From Asterias amurensis (lineage: Eukaryota > Echinodermata > Asteroidea > Forcipulatida > Asteriidae), in the NCBI RefSeq assembly GCF_032118995.1, contig NC_092656.1:13010261-13074260 (forward strand): 64,000 nt of DNA, in the 5' to 3' direction. Each line of letters begins with the position of its first letter. Position 1 is the stretch's first letter. Below the pieces are notes generated by a model, which was not told where the DNA came from, did no database searches, and saw nothing but the letters and a program-made list of their open reading frames with translations. Shown here in pieces: positions 47,430 through 59,559 of the stretch. The translations under genes and the position numbers were made by a program.

Positions 47430-49449
47430 CGTCAAGCGAGTGTAGCCTCTGAAGCAAGACGGAAGTGTTTGTCATCTTTGTGAATTCTGACGGCATTTGT
47501 TGCATTTTTTTTTTCTTGGGGGGGGGGGGGATCGGTGCCAAAGTGGTACACGTATTGTTACCCAGTGCGTAATCACCCTTTGCTACGGGTCGTCTCCTTC
47601 GTTATGATGGCACACATGACGGTCAGTCGGAGTTTTACTGGCGTTACAGGTACCGAGTTAAGGTTAAGTTGAACTACGAGCCAAAGGTTGGTGTATATGT
47701 CACTGGTGGCAAACGAGAGCTACATTATGGGGAGGAAATGTTTACAGAAGAAATACATACGAAATATTTAACACTTTGTGGGGCACCTTATATACGGTGT
47801 TTTAACTTAAAATATTAAAGACAATGGATCATAGATAACACCCGGGGAAGACCTGCCGTCGATTTCACCAAACTCTTCCTAACTTAGGATTAATCTTAGG
47901 ACTTAAGAGTCAGTTCAGGTAAATAGTTGACATAGTTGCTCACAGTCAAAAAATGAATTTTTTTTATACTTTGTTGGTGGAAGGGCCTTGGGGTGCAAGT
48001 AAACAAAATTGCATTTTCAATTCTATATATAGCCCGTTGCCATGGTTACGGCTCATTTTGTTTTTTGGCCATTTTAGGCCGATTTTGGGGTCTGAAAAAC
48101 TGGTTTTTAGCTCATATTTACAACTCCACCCAACCAAAATGCAACATTATTTCAAAAAACCTTTTATATCACTACAAAGTATCATCCTTGGCCTTCCTTG
48201 AGAAAAAAAATTATTGCTTTAAATAACACCCTTGTGCTATTTTTGCATCATGCATTACAGTATGTTTTTAGAACTTGCAAAATCGAAATTTTTACCCTAT
48301 TTTTGGACCCCAAAATGTCAACTTGCCAGGGGTCTCAGAAAATTTTCCTTTCGGCTGTGATTAGGGCCAACAGTGGTCTTTCCATATCTGGTGTCAAAAA
48401 CTTGGGCAATTGTATCCTGTTATGACAGTACTGCCTCAAAACTAGACTTTTTTCCCCAAAACATGAAAAATGCCTTTTTAAGGGTCTTTTCACATAATAT
48501 CGAAATACGTGTCCACGGTAAAAAAAAAGGAATATTTTTCTTATACTTTGTGGATGGTAGGATGGTAGAGACTTGGGGTCCGAATAAATAACATTTACAT
48601 TTCAAATCTTAATATAACACGTTGCCATGGTAACAGTTCATGTGTGTTTAGGCCACTTTAGGACGATCTTGGGGTATGAAAAACTGTTTTTTTAGTTAAT
48701 ATTTACAAATCCACCCCACCAAAAAACACAAATATTTCATAAAACCTTTTACATCACTACAAAGTATCATCCTTGGCTTTACTTGAGACAAAAAAATATT
48801 GCTAACAATTTCACCCTTGTGCTATTTTTAGAACGTGCATTAGAGTATGTTTTTAGAACTTGCAAAATCAACATTTTTACCAGATTTGTTGCCCTCAAAA
48901 TTTCATTTTTTTCAGGGGTCTCAGAATATTTTCCTTTCGGTTTTGATCAGGGCCAAAATTTGTCTTTTTTATTTCTGGTAAGAAAAACTTGGCAAGTGTA
49001 TCCTGATGTTAACAGTACTGTCTCAAAAATAGACTTTTTTCCTCAAACAGAAAAAATGCATTTTGAATTGTTTTTTCTTCATACTGAATTTCTAACATTA
49101 AAAAGTAATAATTCTATCAATCTTGCAGCTTTTCCTTAGCACTAGTGGATTACCCAACATTTATCAGGAACTGTTGCTGACCTTAATTTTAGAATTTGCC
49201 CGGCCCAGCCCCAATCATATTTCTTGACATTGCATAAAACAATGTTTTGTGAATAGCGCCTCTTCTTTTGAAAGTGTTCCCATTCGGTTGTTATTGGTGT
49301 TTTCATGTCTTCTGGGTAGAAACACTGTGTTTATTGTATCCTGTTGTGACTGATCATGCCTTAAATATAGTAATTTTTTCAAAAACAATGCATGCTTGTT
49401 AAAAATCTGGCACTGTTTCCATGCCCTTTGAGTACTGAATACAAAGTTT

Positions 49450-49722
49450 TTATTTAAACATAATGGTATCCAACCAAACCATAACCAATGCTTTGCCACT
49501 AAGAGTTCTTGATTTGGCTACTTTACCTATTATACAGGTATGATTCCCATTGCAAGTAGAGTGCGATGAGCATTCTTTACAAGTTGTCTTTAATACAGGG
49601 CCTACTCTCCTTGGTCCCTGCCTGCTACCAAATGTAAAACTTTTCTTAGAGACAGAGATCATAAACAATGTAGTTTCTGTGCTTGCGGCAGATGGTTTGG
49701 AGCATCCAATCATGTCCAACAC
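49450..49722 (-). CDS. Small open frame in the arm of the giant fold-back, copy 2
   Basis: 90-codon counterpart of the frame at 15957-16229, with the same cysteine cluster. It ends VMVWLDTIMFK in both copies. Function unknown. Confidence 0.3.
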   Translation of the reverse strand: MLDMIGCSKPSAASTETTLFMISVSKKSFTFGSRQGPRRVGPVLKTTCKECSSHSTCNGNHTCIIGKVAKSRTLSGKALVMVWLDTIMFK

Positions 49723-49830
49723 AAACGTGGGAAATTAAAAAGCCCGCTTAAAAGTGTTGGAAAAGTTTGCCAAGATCTTATTAAAAACAATGATACTAAC
49801 GATTTGCAAGATGAGCGTAAGAGATTATTT

Positions 49831-50043
49831 AAAAGGAACACGTTGCCTGGGATCGGTTAAGTTGGTCTTTGAAATGCGTTTGTAACGGTTTGTTTTAAAA
49901 TGCATGGTTTTTGAGTGATACTTCTGTGGATCATTATATTCTACTTTTAAAATATCTTTCTAATCATAATGCATTTTTTAATAAACGTTTTCAAACGCTT
50001 TTCAAATACCAACTCGACCGATCCAAGGCAACGTGTTCCTTTA
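49831..50043. mobile_element. M2 element nested in giant fold-back copy 2
   Basis: Same internally deleted form as in copy 1. Confidence 0.85.
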
Positions 50044-52242
50044 ATGAAACAACATTGAAAGAAGTTGTAAAAACTTGCACCTGCTGAACATAAATAAGTA
50101 ACAAAAGTCTATTCAGGCTAGTTTGATTATTATTTCCATTCCCTATCTTACTAATTCATAATTATTATATATGTCTCTGAGAACGATCAACAAAAAACAT
50201 TGTCAAACATTACCTGCTGAATTGTTTATAACGTTAAATAAACCAACTCTTTCATTGTTTGCAACAGTACAATTGAAAGGAACCCCACCATAGATGGGGG
50301 AACTGCTTACAGAAGGCCAAAGCAGGTGAATGGCCATTTATACTTTGGATACAGTACTTGCTCACTTTTAGAGCCTCTTTGTTCTGATTGGGATGAAAAT
50401 GTTTAGTTTGGTAGCGGGCAGGGGACCAAGAAGACTATTATAAGGCCATGTAAAGACAAGAACAGTAAAGATTGCTCATCGCACTACTTCTCTTCTTGCA
50501 ATGTGTACCATACCTGTACAACTAGGTAAAGTAGTTATGACAAAACAAGATCTCAGTGGCTTAAAGAGCATGGAAACAGTGCCATATATTTTTAACAAGC
50601 ATGCTCGTTTTTGTTTTTTATCAATTCAAACTAAGGGATAACTTCAAAATGCATTTTTATTGTTTTTGGAAAAATTACCATTTTTGACGCAGAAGTGTCA
50701 CAACAGGATATAATAAACCAAAGTGTTTCTCCCCAGTAGTCATGAAAACCATATTAAGCCCAATCAAAACAAAAAGGGAAATATTCTGAGAACCAATAAA
50801 ACATTAAAGACAGTACAAACTTTCTTGATGTGCAAGGGGAATTAAAAAATGTGACTTTCAAAAAAGAGGCACTGTTCACAAAACTGTTATTTTATTTTAT
50901 GCAATGTCAAGAAATATGATTGGGCCAGGGCCGGGGTGGGGCAAATTATAAGATTTAGGTCATCAACAAGTCCTGATCAATGTTTGGTAATGCACTAAAC
51001 CTACAAAGTGCTTATAAAAAGCTGCCAGATTGATGGAATTATTGCTTACTTCTTCATGTTATAAATTCAAAATGAAGCAAATATTTTAAAATGCATTTCT
51101 CTATGTTTTCGGGGGAAAGGGTCTATTTTTGAGACAGTTCTGTTACATCAGGATACAATTGCCCGAGTTTTTCTTACCAGAAATAAAATGAAAATTATGG
51201 CCCTGATCAAAACCGAAAGGAAAATATTCTGAGACCCCTGAAAAATGGAATTTTGCGGGCAAAAAATATGGTAAAAATGTTGATTTTGCAAGCTCTAAAA
51301 ACATACTGTAATGCACGTTCTTAAAATAGAACAAGGGTGAAATTTATAGCAATATTTTTTTGTCTCAAGTAAAGCCAAGGATGATACTTTGTAGTGATGT
51401 AAAAGGTTTTATGAAATAGTTTTGTTTTTTGGTGGGGTGGAGTTGTAAATATTAGCTTAAAAAAACAGTTTTTCATACCCCAAAATCGGCCCAAAGTGGC
51501 CTAAACACAAATGAACAGTTACCATGGCAACGTGTTATATTATGATTTGAAATGTTAATGTTGTTTATTTGCACCCCAAGTCCCTACCATCCACAAAGTA
51601 TAAGAAAAATATTCCTTTTCTTTTACCATGGACACGTATGTCGATATTATGTGAAAAGACCCTTAAAAAGGCATTTTTCATGTTTTGGGGAAAAAAGTCT
51701 AGATTTGAGGCAGTACTGGCCCAACAGGATACAATTGCCCAAGTTTTTGACACCAGATATGGAAAGACCAATGTTGGCCCTAATCACAGACGAAAGGAAA
51801 ATTTTCTGAGACCCCTGGCAAGTTGACATTTTGGGGTCCAAAAATAGGGTAAAAATGTCGATTTTGCAAGTGCTAAAAACATACTGTAATGCATGATGCA
51901 AAAATAGCACAAGGGTGATATTTAAAGCAATAATTTTTTTTCTCAAGGAAGGCCAAGGATGATACTTTGTAGTGATATAAAAGGTTTTTTTAAATAATAT
52001 TGCGTTTTGGTGAGGTGGAGTTGTAAATATGAGCTAAAAACCAGTTTTTCAGACCCCAAAATCGGCCTAAAATGGCCAAAAAACAAAATGAGCCGTAACC
52101 ATGGCAACGGGCTATATATAGAATTGAAAATGCAATTTTGTTTACTTGCACCCCAAGGCCCTTCCACCAACAAAGGATAACAAAAAATCATTTTTTGACC
52201 GTGAGCAACTATGTCAACTATTTACCTGAACTGACTCTTAAG

Positions 52243-53989
52243 CCCGGTTCATACTTCCTGCGAATGCGAAAGCGATACGAATGTTGACGTCAGAAATTCG
52301 CAACGAACAATTCGCAGCAGTTGGGCAACTCACTTGCGAATATTGCTGCGAAAGGAGGGTTGTGACGTCAAATTCACGTCAAATTCACGTTACTCGTCCT
52401 AACTCGAGACAGGATTGATCATAGCGTTTCGTGAAATCGGCTGCAGGTCTAAACTTGTCTGTTTGCGAGACAGACAACTACAGTTAAACTTAGGCCACAC
52501 CTTGACGAAGCGAGCTTTGTGGGGCTTCAAGTCTAATGGGCTCATGCATGTTCATTAATCTCCTTACTGTCATTTTTGCGCATAATGGTGGTTTAATAGT
52601 TCCATGTAGATCGCCTTGCACCCGCGGTCGATATGAAAATACTCGGAAAACACCGAGCGCTAAGACACTCAGTGTCACATAATGAAGCCCGCCCCTACCC
52701 AAACACATCCCGAGTACATGTGAACCACTCGTTGATGATTTACTCACAAAACGAAGCTGTTATTATCTTCAAACACACTTCCGATGGATCAAACTATGGT
52801 GCTCGGTGCACAGTCTGAGTCAGGTAGACGGGTTTTTTAATAGCTTTTAATCATCCCTGTCAAATCACTGCAACCATTATGCTATTAAATGAAGGATGGC
52901 TATTGATCTAGTCTAATCGAGTGATTTCACTATATCTACAGGTTTATACTAATTCCAAACACAGACATATACGTCGGAGTGTGCTGTAGCGTATAATAAT
53001 AATTATGCAGCGAATAAGTGAAATCCTTAAAATATATTAATTAGGTCGATGAAAATATGTAATTTCTAGTAACTGCGGTTGTAAAACCTCCCTAACAAGT
53101 GGTCTAATGTTATGGTAATAAGTGTGTACAACTTAAAGACGCAGGCTCGTCAATTGAGCAAACGACTTCCAGGAAAATTCACCTTTGATCTCATATTAGA
53201 CTTCTAGGCCCATCTTTTTATTCGCAAGGACAAGGAAATGTATTGTTATTACAGAACCAGTGATATCATTGGATACAACATACAATGTAGTTATGGTGTT
53301 TTCAGAATCTAGACGTAAGCTCTGGCATAACTCATGAGCCTCTGAGTGTGACGTCAGATGTTCAAGCTACTGATGGGATCTACTGTGTGCTCGAGCCCAC
53401 GTCTTTGACATCGCATCATTCACAAGGCTTTCATGGTTTTTTAAGATTCGCAGTTAACCTGGCGGTGCCTTTGCCTACATGTATAAAAGCCAACACCTAT
53501 CTCCTACCCTACCTGACAAACAGCAGTGTTTGAAATAGCGCCGTCTTTTGCGACTTAAAACTGCGGGGTGATTTTTGACTGATTCTGAATAACCGGGATA
53601 TCAGAAAAGAAGTCAAATTTATATGCTCGATGATCTTTTATCTCAGTTTTTAATTCAACGCTGACCAGTAATTTTTCAATGAGTATATCGGATGTCAGTT
53701 TGCAACATAATACTTTGTTACTTTACAACCGACTTGGTTTCGAAGACCACTTCAATAATATATATCATTATTTTTATCATAGCCACACATTGTCTCTGAA
53801 ATAGAAACTTTGATTGGCTGTTATTTTCCCGCTTCTTTCTGGATCCTTTCCTTAATCCCTTTCCCCCTCTCTTTTTCTATAAATGGATATGTATTTGTTT
53901 GTACTTGTTTTATGCCTCTGAAGAAGGTCCGGATTGGATCGAAAGCTAAGGCCATCTACCCTATTCATTATTATTTTTATAAAACTATA
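52243..53989. other. Unassigned intergenic DNA
   Basis: 52243-52330 carries gcgaatgcgaa-type words, probably another fold-back family that hosts giant element copy 2. From 52330 to 53989 I see no gene with splice or codon support; open frames are short. tctgaagaaggtccggattg (53922) recurs in variant form at 45845 and may mark a retroelement end. Confidence 0.4.
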
Positions 53990-54392
53990 CTTTATGTTTT
54001 CTCGGTCATATTCGGCAAATGAGCAGTAAATTTCATTTTCATGCATCGAATTAAAGCTATTTTGCCTCTTCGGTTGTTACTGCGTTTCCAATTCAGAATT
54101 AGGCTATTCAATTTCGTTTAGAGTCGAGTCAAATTCTTTTAGCAATCTGTTCGATTTAGCGTATCGTCATTCTTTTTCGTGACACACGCCTCAAGAAACG
54201 TCTGCGAATTCGAATGCTGCTTTGGTGTTGAATTGTTAAATTACATTATTATTATTATTTTTTTTAAATCGAATGACGCAACATTACATTTGACTAATCA
54301 TAAAACGAAATCGAATGACCCTTTTCAGTATAGCATTCTGTTTCGTGCGAAATAGAATAGGTTGGTTGCCGAAATTGACAGAGAAAACCTTA
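53990..54392. mobile_element. M4 element
   Basis: Near full-length copy with slightly worn ends (ttatgttttctcggtc, gagaaaacct). Confidence 0.8.
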
Positions 54393-54614
54393 AATATGAA
54401 ATAAATGAACAAAACTCGTTTGATATTTAAAGGTTCTGAAGAAATGATTATTTATTGTAGACAAGCTTGATTTCAATTATAACATAGTGGCTAAAATCCA
54501 AACTGCTAAAAATAAAACATTATTGCAGGTAAAACTGTCTAAAGTTTAATAATAGAAAATAAACAATGTTTGTTTTATAACCATTGTTTCAAATGCTCTG
54601 TCCCACCTGTATAA

Positions 54615-54975
54615 ACAATGGGGTATTCTCTGCCCCACGGCACATTTTATGTTTGATTTAGGTATAACAATGGGGTATTCTCTGCCCCACGGCACATTTT
54701 ATATTTTATTTAAGTGTAACAATGGGGTATTCTCTGCCCCACGGCACATTTTATATTTTATTTAAGTGTAACAATGGGGTATTCTCTGCCCCACGGCACA
54801 TTTTATATTTTATTTAAGTGTAACAATGGGGTATTCTCTGCCCCACGGCACATTTTATATTTTATTTAAGTGTAACAATGGGGTATTCTCTGCCCCACGG
54901 CACATTTTATATTTAAACTTTTAGTATTACAATGGGGTGTTCTCTGCCGGCCCACGTCACACTTATAGTAAGTGT
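54615..54975. repeat. 52-bp tandem array downstream of the kinase gene
   Basis: GGGG starts at 54620, 54672, 54724, 54776, 54828 and 54880, exactly 52 bases apart, with a diverged unit at 54934. Each unit contains ggggtattctctgcccc, able to form a GGGG/CCCC hairpin. Four units carry tttattt, which is AATAAA in the kinase direction. Confidence 0.95.
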
Positions 54976-55007
54976 TACTTTGTGGCATTCTTCGCCCCAT
55001 TTTATAC

Positions 55008-55013
55008 TTTATT
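55008..55013 (-). promoter_or_regulatory. Candidate poly(A) signal AATAAA of the kinase gene
   Basis: tttatt on the plus strand reads AATAAA on the minus strand, about 120 bases past the kinase stop codon. Further AATAAA words lie beyond it in the 52-bp array. Confidence 0.5.
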
Positions 55014-55133
55014 ATACTTTCGTTATGTCAATAATTTAGTTCTTGCTGAAAATGTATTTAAGATAATAATTGTTGTAGTTAACTTTTGTACAAAAACCCT
55101 AGCCCATTTGCGATGCTTTGATTATTAATTTAA

Positions 55134-57396
55134 CTAAATGAAGGTGTTATTTTGAATGCAATATCGCACATGAGTCATCTCAGGTCGCTCTGAAGGATCT
55201 CGTGATTTGCATTTATCACCAAGTTGCTCTAGAAATGGTACTGCTCCAAACTGGCCGATGCTATGGAGAACGTAGCCGAGTTGAAAAATATCACTTTGGA
55301 TGGACTGGTGCTCTGCATTATCGACCATTTCAGGAGCGATATGGCCGTGAAACCGGCGATATTTTATCTTCTCTTCACTTGTTAGAACATAGTTTCTTGG
55401 GTTAATTGTTGTTGTAGCCACACCTACATCAATCACATATGCACGCCAGCGATGTGTCGGGGTGTCACAGGACATCAATATATTGTCCATCTTGATGTCA
55501 TTGTGAAGCAGCCCTTCAGAGTGCATGTGTTTGATTCCATCAACCACGTTCATGGCAATGGATCTCCAATCGGCCGGGTCTAAGGTCAAACTTCTAGACC
55601 CAGTAAGAGCTTCACCTAATGTGAGACACCTAGCTGATGCTTCATCGCCAATGAACTGCATAGCAACTGCCCTAAACTGACCAGCCTCTATAGTTCCATG
55701 TACATTTGGGAAACTATCGTGTTCAGAGAGAACAGATAGGATCCGAACTTCTCTATCCACAGTGTCTTTATCCCCAGTTGGTACACATTTGACAGCTACG
55801 TGTTCATTGTTATAAAGCATCAACAAGACACCTCCATGAGCACCTTGCCCAAGTACAACCTGACCCTGAGGAGGATGCTGAAGATCGGACTGCTCAATCG
55901 AAGGAATATTGATTCCTTGCAGGTAATCATCCAAAGCTTGGGTCACAGGACTGAACCGTTGTTTGGGCTGCTTTGGTGATGTGTGCTCTGATTGTTGTTG
56001 ACTTGCAGAACTTCCCTGAGAGGATGTTGTTGAGGCTGCTGCGGCTCCTGCTGGCAATGCTGCTGCAGCTAGTTGTGGTTTTGGTGTCTCTACCCTCGGG
56101 TGTTGTACTGGAACTGCAGATTTCGACTCTCGGGCTGCAGTTTTTGTCACATCTGATGGTGGTCTTGAAAATAATGACGTTGTTGCTGCAAACGTAGACC
56201 TTTTTGCTACCAATGAAAAAGCTGACCTTTGTGCTCTACTGGACGTTTCTCCTTTGGTTAATGATTGTTGTTGACTTGGTGATGCTACTACCTTTAGAAT
56301 GGAAGCTGCAGTTGGTGCTGCTGTTGCAGCTGCTTTACCTGTTGATACTGTCACTATTGCTGTTGCTGGTGCAACTGCTTCTGGCACAGCAGTTGCTGCT
56401 GGTGATGCTGTTGCAGATGCCTTACCAGTTGATGTGGTCTCTATTGCTAGTGCTGGTGCAACTGCTTCTGGCACAGCAGTTGCTGCTGGTGATGCTGTTG
56501 CAGATGCCTTACCAGTTGATGTGGTCTCTATTGCCACTGCTGGTGCAACTGCTTCTGGCACAGCAGTTGCTGCTGGTGATGCTGTTGCAGATGCCTTACC
56601 AGTTGATCCTGTCACTATTTGCGCTGCTGGTGCAACCGCTTCTGGAACAGGAGCTGTTGTTGGTGCTGCTATTTCAGCTGCTTCATCGGTTGATCCTGTC
56701 TCTATTGCTGTTACTGTTGCGACTGCTTCTGGTAAATCAGTTGCTGTTTGTACTGCTGTTTGTGATAGTTTACCAGCTGATCCTGTCTCTATTGCTGGTG
56801 CTGGTGCAACTGCTTCTGGCACAGCAGTTGCTGCTGGTGTTGCTGTCGCAGCTGTTTTACCAGTTGATATAGTCTCTATTGCTGCTGGGGGTGATGTCGG
56901 TACCGACACTATGGAGGCTATTTTTGAAGGTGCAGATTTTGCTTGTGGTTTAGATGCATCTTGTTTGTTTGCTTCTTGTGGTGTTTCTGGTGAAGCTGTT
57001 GTCGGTTTAATGACGGGAAGTTGTTGCAGCTTCCTTTGCAGAGATTGAGGTTTCTGCTGTTTGTGTTTTTGTTGTGACTGCTGCAGTTGGTGTGGATATC
57101 GCTGCTGCTGACAACTTTCCAGCTGTATGTTGGATACTGAAGGCGTTGTCTGTAACTGATGTATTTGAGTTACCATTTGTGACGGGGTGACCTTGCCTTC
57201 TAGTCTTGAGTACATCAAAGGTTGTGATGCTCTTGTTGAACTCCACACGGGAGCAAATTGGCATCTGTATCCGAACTTGTTTCTCAAAGCCGCTGATGGC
57301 GATAGAGGTGTTTCAAGCCATGGCGTCTGAAGTAGCTGGTCGGAATGTATTTCCAACGAAGCATTATGCTCAAGGTGGAATCGGAGGGATGCACTC
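55134..57396 (-). CDS. Kinase gene exon 5 (main coding exon)
   Basis: Acceptor ttttaccag at 57397. The frame is open from the first base to a stop at 55134-55136. There is no in-frame ATG until about 50 codons in, so the frame must be entered from upstream exons, here via a split Gln codon (CA+G). It carries the Gln-rich stretch, the 87-bp repeats and the whole kinase domain. Confidence 0.9.
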
Positions 57397-59035
57397 CTGG
57401 TAAAAGAAATAAGGACACAAATTATTGCATGATGGATTTTTCAACTGAAACGGTTTAAAAAACACCCATAATTTCCCAACCTTTAACATTTAACTAATTA
57501 AATGTGAAGAAAGTCTTTAATTGTTCACTTGTTCACTTTCTGGTGTTAATAATACAGTGTACTTACTGTATCCCATGGGATAAGGGCATCAGAGTATGAG
57601 GTTCCAAGTACGTGTACAGATGAAGCCAGTGCTGTAGATCAAAACAAGACGGAAACAGTTGTTCTTATGTAAGAGTGCTTATCCAAAAACGTTCAGTTAA
57701 TTAACTACAATCATTCATGTACTAGTCGTTGGGAATAAAATGATAAGCCTAAACAGACAGGATTTTTTCAACTTTCTAGAGACGAAAATTATTTTCTGTC
57801 TGAAATGTTCTGAACAACGGAACTAAAGTCATCCATCCGCTGAGATCAACCAAGTTTTTTGCGTGTCTTTAAAATATCTTTATTTTACTCACACCAGCAG
57901 GAACCATTATCTTATTTCGTTTGAAATGTAAAGTTGAGATTAAAACTTTCTTAGAATGAGACCCAGTGATACCGTGAACACATAAATTTATCAATTCATT
58001 TTGCCATGAAAAATTACTAAATGTTAGCTTACCTGACATATCCCTGCAATCTCGCCACAGTCAACACACGTTTCTACACCGAAGAAACTTGACTCTCTTC
58101 TCAAATTCCAAACCTGTTTTTTGGTTCAGAGAGTTATAAATATTTCAGTGTTTGTCCCTGTTTCACAATTCTCCCAGTTCTAATTGAAGGGGCTAACTTC
58201 AACTCAATTCAGGTCAAACTAACATTTAATTTCAGATTTCAACATTTAATTTCTTCGTAAGATACATTTTGTTTACAAACAAATACAGCTAAGCATAATA
58301 ATTAACACAGATGATGGAGGAAAATATGTACTAATCTATTGAAACCCAAATAAAGAGAGCATGGGGCTATCAGATCAAGCCTAGGCCTGAGCAAAAGAAA
58401 AAAAAATACTTAAAATGCATAATACACCATTTTAAACATGTCTATTTAATTTGTATTTTCATCACAATATCTGATTTTTTGTATCAAGTTTGCTTGATCT
58501 CAACTAACCTGGCCACCGCAGTCTGCACAACTTTCCATCTTGCTTGGAAAGTCCAAGTTGCTATGTATAACATTCATATTGATGAATACTGCATTTAGGA
58601 GAATAAAAAAAGAACACATCAAAACGTTATTATACGGCCGAATACAATGTTAATGTAGAAATTGAGCTAACTAACGTCTAGAAAGAAACTAGAAGATCTG
58701 CTTTTTCTTCACTTGTCCAATTGTTAAAGTTATTATGCATAAACTTTGTTTTGTATTGCTTTAACTTCAAGGTCTTATTCCATGAAGGGGAACAAAAGTA
58801 ATGTCAAGATGAGCTTAAACTATTGTCAAAGTGTTCTGAACTATAACATTACATTATGCTTAGCAATTAAGAATACACTAATCAAGATTAATTCATAGAA
58901 ATGCCAATGTTGATATGGATATAAGCTTCTTTTGACCCGCACATGACCAGACAAGCTTTGAAACTTTCTTACAATTTCACAAAAAATAAACAAATTAGCA
59001 TAATAAAGAGACATCGGCTAATGACAATACTCACT
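55134..59035 (-). CDS. Protein kinase gene with N-terminal CxxC pairs and Ala/Pro/Thr repeats (5 exons)
   Basis: Exons 58509-58588 (ATG at 58577), 58033-58113, 57567-57631 and 55134-57396 join in frame, with an upstream non-coding exon ending at 59035 (donor gtgagt). Conceptual protein is about 825 residues. Visible: CADCGG and CVDCGE (first 50 residues, possible zinc site), a Gln-rich stretch (about 150-200), 29-residue Ala/Pro/Thr repeats (about 240-435), then a kinase domain (about 585-825). The domain has a Gly loop (GQGAHG), VAVK lysine, HNDIKMDN catalytic loop, DVG in place of DFG, APE and a subdomain-IX Asp (SDIFQLG). Catalytic Lys, both Asp and the Asn are kept, so it is probably an active Ser/Thr-type kinase; HND lacks the RD arginine. 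Substrate and pathway unknown. It is not a member of the channel family it lies among. The small exons are inferred from splice signals only. Confidence 0.8.
56310..56890 (-). repeat. 87-bp in-frame tandem repeats inside the kinase exon
   Basis: About seven units of 87 bp (29 codons), the consensus unit containing TAVPEAVAPA and STGKASATASPA. Central units are nearly identical (gttgatgtggtctctattgc at 56428 and again at 56515); outer ones have diverged. The composition leaves long open frames on the opposite strand, which are not genes. Confidence 0.9.
57567..57631 (-). CDS. Kinase gene exon 4
   Basis: 65 bases between tgatctacag and gtaagt. In the only frame that links exons 3 and 5 it encodes HWLHLYTYLEPHTLMPLSHG plus Ile. 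A second open frame exists but runs into a stop early in exon 5. Confidence 0.6.
58033..58113 (-). CDS. Kinase gene exon 3 (CVDCGE)
   Basis: 81 bases between a good acceptor (accaaaaaacag) and donor gtaagc. Encodes VWNLRRESSFFGVETCVDCG and EIAGICQ. Together with CADCGG of exon 2 it forms two CxxC pairs 24 residues apart, resembling a small zinc-binding module. Confidence 0.65.
58509..58588 (-). CDS. Kinase gene exon 2 (start codon, CADCGG)
   Basis: Acceptor with a T-rich tract (ctcctaaatgcag), donor gttagt. ATG at 58577 begins MNVIHSNLDFPSKMESCADC. The upstream exon has an in-frame TAG before the junction, so this is the first usable ATG; the Met at MESCADC is an alternative. Confidence 0.6.
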
Positions 59036-59299
59036 TGGAAAATATTCCAAAAACTTCTGGTTCTTCTTCTAAAATCGTCTCTTGATTTTCAAAATGACTG
59101 ATTCGCAATTCGTTTGTCTCAGTTCAAATCGCTGGACAAGCTCCAAAAAGCACTTGTGTTTTCACGTAAACCTGTGAGTGGTGTGTTTGTATTTCTCTGT
59201 TTTAAGATGGTCGTAAACATTAAGACCGCGTGCACCCAGGGAAACAGAAGTCAACATTCCCGCCAATGTAACGTCACAAACAACTTGTTCTTATTTGAC

Positions 59300-59480
59300 A
59301 GACCACCCCCCCCCCCATGTGTGTAAGCTGCCGTCGCTGAGAGATGCGTGCATTCGCGTCACGCACAACTATCGACCAATGAGAGGGCTTCTGCTAACCT
59401 CGATGAGGGCGCTGTCTGAAATTCTGACGTCACAGTGAGACGCAAAAGTTGCACGCAGAGTGATTTAAACACGCGCAACC
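59300..59480 (-). promoter_or_regulatory. Candidate promoter region of the kinase gene
   Basis: GC-richer stretch upstream of the non-coding first exon. It contains a perfect CRE-like palindrome TGACGTCA (59425-59432) and a CCAAT word in CGACCAATGAG (about 59370). No TATA box is evident. The start site itself cannot be placed. Confidence 0.35.
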
Positions 59481-59559
59481 ACACAACCAGTTTGTGGAAT
59501 CCAACCGGATCGATTTCACCAAACTCTTTTTAACTTAGGATTAATCTTAGGATGCCATA

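Larger units (their letters stand above)
47902..52242. mobile_element. Giant fold-back element, copy 2 (between gene B and kinase)
   Basis: Same element as at 14435-18320, 4341 bp, with both arms full length. Same CTTAAGAGTCAG ends and TTAA flanks. Central M2 element at 49831-50043 is in the same place as in copy 1, so it was present before the element multiplied. Confidence 0.88.

Noticed and set aside
52490..52747. 85-codon minus-strand frame
   Set aside because: No similarity I recognise, no splice context, first codon not ATG-supported by conservation.
56204..57048. Plus-strand open frames of 222 and 249 codons antisense to the kinase
   Set aside because: They mirror the Ala/Thr/Val-rich 87-bp repeats of the real minus-strand exon; no start context, splice sites or domain.
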